A stretch of DNA of 64,000 bases, from positions 799,501 through 863,500 of the forward strand of contig NC_050475.1 of assembly GCF_013373865.1 (NCBI RefSeq), given 5' to 3'. This document shows, in pieces, positions 59,891 to 64,000 of the stretch. Made by a program: the position numbers and the translations under genes. This DNA is from Monomorium pharaonis. Lineage: Eukaryota > Arthropoda > Insecta > Hymenoptera > Formicidae. The notes under the pieces were generated by a model that was given only the letters and a program-made list of their open reading frames with translations, had not been told where the DNA came from and made no database searches. Each line of letters opens with the position of its first letter. Position 1 is the stretch's first letter.

Positions 59891-62496
59891 ATAGAATCAT
59901 AATAATAATAAATATAATTTTTTAAACATTTTTTAACATTCGCTTGCTATTTAGTAATAATAACAGCTGCAATCGGCATGGTTAAAAAAACTGTAAAATA
60001 ATATAGTTGGCACCAAAAATAATCATAAATTATCGTTAAATTATGTTAACTGTAACCCCCATTTTTTCCTCCCAGCCTACATGTCTCGTTTACTTTATAT
60101 AAAAAAAAACCTGAAAGAACGATGCGAGACGATTTGAATAATTTAGTTCGAGAAACTGATTGTCGCAATAAAATAAGATTACTGGGAGAAATTTCTTTCG
60201 ACAGAAGCCTATATGTCAATAACCGAGGAGCGGAGCGCCGCCCATTTTTTCCATTCTTTTTTTTTTATGGGAATGTCTATTACATATTTCGTTCGGTTCA
60301 AAAGAATTGAAACGGCGCAAGACGATTTGAATAATTTTATTCGATCCTGTGTGTGCGACAGAGAGAAGGGATTGGAAACGTCACGGTTATAAGCTGACGA
60401 GAAGAGGGGGATCGAAGGGAAAGGGAACAGCGCCCGATGTTTCCTTTCTCACGCTATGCTTTCTCCCTGTCTGTCTTGCACCCCTAACCGATCGATTTTC
60501 GTCGTCATCGATAAACGGTAGCACGATTCATTTCGTAAAAAATACAGACAAACAGAGCCACGGAGAAAAGTGATTCTTTTTTTTCTCTCGCGCGGATAAT
60601 AATAAACGCGAAAGGGTCGTTTTTCGCGTTTTTTTTATTTTTTTAATTTTCAATTTTAGCAATTAAGATTTGTTCTCTCGTGGTCGACGATGAAAAAAAC
60701 TGTTTGATTTGTTTTTCACTTTCTCTCTATTGTATTTACGTAGCTTTTCGCGTTGCACATCAAGCAAGTTTTTTTTTTTTACTTTATTTTATCTCACTTG
60801 CAAAAATTCGCATATAATTCTCTGTTATTAATTCACCTTCGAAAGAAAAGTTTTCGGCGAAACTCACGACGGCTTACGTCGGAAAATAGTGGCGCAATTT
60901 TGATCGCCGACCAGACAGCGAACGGCCGGCGAGACGCGTTCCCCCCATTTCTCATCGCGCGATGGCAGCAGAAATGGAGATAAAAGCGTGTGATTTTCTC
61001 AAGGTGGAATGATCTCGTCGTTTGTTCTGAATGTACAAGAGAAGCGCAACCGCTCTCCGATATTACACAAAAAGTTCGTCTAGACTTCGGATCGCGGAGG
61101 AGCAGCGGTGTGGAATTGCGAAGGGAAGCAAAAAAAAAATATATATATATATATATATTCAAAGGAAGCTTGGGTTAAGCTGAATTTAGAACTAAATCCG
61201 AGAAAGGCCAAGACACCGGCAGGTCGGTCAAGCGGTACCCGTGGAATAATTATCTGCCGTACTTAAGTGCTCGACGTCGAAGAAAAATACTTCAGAATAA
61301 TGATTTGAAAAGTAAAATAAAATAAAATGTATATATATCACATAATCAAATATATTCTACAAAATACAAGATGTAGAACAGCTATATTACCTTCCATTCA
61401 TTGATTACCTCAGAACTCATTTTCTTCTAGATTTAATTACATTTGATTTGTTATCTCTCTCGTTTTATTTCTAGCGTTTCTATCTCATCTTACTAGCTTC
61501 AACATCGAATTAAAATGCCATCCAGGTAACTTACGTTAAAAACAAAATAATAATAAACATAATAAAACAGAAAATAAGACTGCGCTACTGATAGATTAGA
61601 AACCATTAATAAATCAATTCTTACTGTGCGAAAATCAATTAACAAAGATTAAAGCAGAAATTATTTTAAAGAAGAAATAATCAAAACACATATGTAATTA
61701 TCAAAGTGCGCAGTTTTGGTAGAGAAAAAATTTTTCCGTTCGGCTCGAAGAAACAACAAGCAGACATAAAGAGACACCTCCGATTCATCCCTCCCTTTTA
61801 ATTCGGTCACACGGCGCTGCTCCGTTGCACTCGTTGCACCCGAATGCATTATACATCGGGCTGCACGCGTGCTGGCCTAGCACCTACGCAGCCATGCGTG
61901 CCAGAAGTCTCGTTTAAAGACACAGGAAGTTCTTCCTGCATGGAGAAAGAGAGAGAAAGAGAGAGATATATATGTCGTCCTCCTTCGGTCTTGTATTTCG
62001 AGTCGTAAAATGGGCGAGTCGTCTCCTTTATACGAACGCGTTTCATATTTCAGCGAGAGAAAATCCCGCAGACGAAAGTTAAAAACATCTTCGCCGCGTG
62101 CGCGCGAAGATTAATACAGCGCGTTTGTTTCGAGCGCGCAATCACCGAGCATTTGCGTTTCCCGACTTTAAAATAAATATCCTTTGCGACGTCGCATCAA
62201 CGATATGAGCGAAAACCTTGGAAACCGCCTTCCCGAAAGGTGAATTCGCGGGGCGTCTTGTAAGCACCTTTAAACCATTCGCGCCTCGAGCATTTCTGTG
62301 AGGTAAAGTATGTTTCTGTTAGAAATTCTCTTCGCTGATATAAGAAGCATACATTGGTACCTTTTTCCTACATCTCCAGATTTCCTCCTCTTCTTCTTCT
62401 TTTTCGGCGACGAAGATAAACGCGCTGTCGACTTAATGTACGCGTGGGTTTGACAAAGTGCAAATCTCCCGTTACGTCATCAGGCGAGAAGCTGCT

Positions 62497-62523
62497 TCTC
62501 CTCCTCCTCCTCCTCCTCCTCCT
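62497..62523. repeat. (CTC)n trinucleotide repeat
   Basis: About nine CTC/TCC units, followed at 62571-62591 by a separate (CT)n run. Confidence 0.9.
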
Positions 62524-64000
62524 GCTCTCAAGGACGTAATCCGAAATCGCATTCGGGTAAATGAGGTCGATTCTCTCTCTCTCTCTCTCTTTTTCTTTCT
62601 CCGGGAACGGCGCGGATTAAACTTTCCGTTGGCGTAAAGCCGTGCGCGAACTTGCCCGCAAAATAGAGCTGACCGTCGTTTAATCCGTTCACGTCAGGGG
62701 TACGTGCCCGCTGGACCGATTCCGTTTGCAATTGCATTCCAATTAGTGCGGAAACGTAGACGCCGGGCTGAGACTGCAGGGGACTAGGAGTTCCGCAGGT
62801 CCCCCGTGCCGCATCTTACCGCGTCAGCATCGCGCACGGTGGATGCAATCTAGGCGAAACGCCTCTTCGACATATGTGAGACACGCAGAAAAACGTATAC
62901 AGGGTGTAAAAGCGTAGGCGAACAAGTGTCAAATATATACATATATTCTGAAAATGTATTCCCTAGAGCGTAAAATAAAAAAAATTCATGTAAACATAAA
63001 TCTAGAAATTCATTTCTCAGATAGATAGGATCGTATCGAAAAACGCGATAGAATAACTTGAAAACGAAGCAACTGGTTTTATGTCGAAGTATTCCAGAAT
63101 AAAGTACAAAATGTTTCGCAAACTGACTTTCTTATAGCTTTAGTTTAGTATTTTTTATATTCGGAATATAATTGCATGAATTATATTACGTAAAAATCAT
63201 ATAATTCCATTTAAAAATAAAATCTTTATGTAAAAAAATCAATTCTTTTAAAAATTAATTTTATTCCTCTTCTGTATCATATATAATTTTTGTTTAAAAC
63301 ATTTTTCCTGTTAGGTTTCCCGCTTCAAGGTGTACAATAATAAATTTTTTCTCATCTCAAAAAATGTTCCTGAATCCATGTTTATGTAAACTTTTAAAAA
63401 TAAACACTCGATACTTATTCGTTTACACTTTACATGTATCGAATTGAATTTAAAAAAAAAACAAAAAAAAAACCGTCGAGTACACTTCGATACGTCATGC
63501 ACATCATGCGGACGTGTCCTCCCCCGGAGGACTCGAGGAGCGTGAATTCCGCCTCCGTTATCTCTCGCACTCCATGAAAACGCGAATGTTACCGAACTTA
63601 AGCGAAAACGAAAGCGTCATTCGCTCCTTATTTAGCGGGGACACACGTATACCAGCGTCGCGCGCTGCCACGAGAGTTTTATGATTACAGAGAACGCGAA
63701 ACGACAAGTCGCCTTTACATTCGAGCGTATATAAATAGCCAAATGAAGTCGTCAAAGGCACGATATTATCGCGCGCCACTGCGCGTATATTACTGCGGAA
63801 CGGATATCCAAAATAAAAGACTCCTTTATATCAAAGATATCAAATTTTTTTATTAATCGCGAGTATTGAACTCGCTGCGCATAGCGCGATATTAATTTCC
63901 TCCGCGTAGTTGGTTCTTTCTTTCATTGCCCAACACACAAGTTGCACATTATCTTCTTTTAATAAGCGTTTTCGTCTCATAATACGGAATTATTATATAA

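Larger units (their letters stand above)
56544..64000. promoter_or_regulatory. CpG-rich non-coding region upstream of ANKRD50
   Basis: About 7.5 kb with no gene I can support. The part nearest ANKRD50 should hold its promoter and 5' UTR, possibly with non-coding first exons. 56544-59500 is CpG-rich with several pyrimidine runs. 59500-63480 mixes AT-rich and CpG-rich blocks. Open frames reach ~150 codons, but they overlap on both strands, follow base composition and show no domain. Degenerate direct repeats occur: gattgtcgcaataaaa near 59659 and 60158, and gacgatttgaataattt near 60128 and 60322. Confidence 0.5.

Noticed and set aside
1..64000. CRISPR arrays, tRNA/rRNA genes, viral insertions and intact transposase genes
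   Set aside because: I scanned for spaced direct repeats, tRNA-like T-arm motifs, rRNA cores, reverse transcriptase and transposase signatures and saw none I could support by eye.

Overview
The window is nuclear DNA from an animal, almost certainly an insect and probably a hymenopteran (ant-like). All genes carry short GT-AG introns (mostly 60-400 bp, AT-rich). The protein sequences resemble insect orthologues, introns and 3' flanks are AT-rich, and several 5' flanks are strikingly CpG-rich, as is common in Hymenoptera. The species is not determined. No bacterial, viral or CRISPR content was seen.

I reconstructed twelve protein-coding genes exon by exon, checking reading phase across each junction. 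In order they are: PEX13 (+, 5' end missing), TFIIA large subunit (-), VPS45 (+), metaxin 1 (-), HACD3-type 3-hydroxyacyl-CoA dehydratase (+), TIM22 (+), a septin of the Drosophila Sep1 type (-), eIF4H (-), MYBBP1A/Pol5 (+), mitochondrial ALDH2-type aldehyde dehydrogenase (+), an excitatory amino acid transporter (-) and ANKRD50 (-). Eleven are complete from ATG to stop. Three pairs are divergent and share a 5' region of about 1.0-1.4 kb: TFIIA-L/VPS45, MTX1/HACD3 and eIF4H/MYBBP1A. Convergent pairs are PEX13/TFIIA-L, VPS45/MTX1 (only 238 bp apart), TIM22/septin and ALDH/EAAT.

The first 56 kb is gene-dense and mostly housekeeping. It holds many organelle-membrane functions: peroxisomal import, endosomal SNARE regulation, mitochondrial outer and inner membrane import, and ER fatty-acid elongation. 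The final 7.5 kb, upstream of ANKRD50, has no gene I can support. It is CpG-rich, holds several microsatellites, and may carry promoter, enhancer or 5' UTR sequence.

The non-genic surprises are repeats. Three ~160-bp MITEs with TTA target-site duplications are nested inside one another between the eIF4H and MYBBP1A promoters. ALDH intron 1 holds two tandem palindromic MITEs. A TA-flanked MITE lies between TIM22 and the septin, and a large inverted-repeat element with internal tandem units lies upstream of the transporter. Within genes, eIF4H intron 1 uses a GC-AG splice pair, TIM22 has a start-stop upstream ORF, and ANKRD50 has a His/Thr/Ala-rich insertion inside its NTPase domain. I found no previously undescribed multi-gene system.
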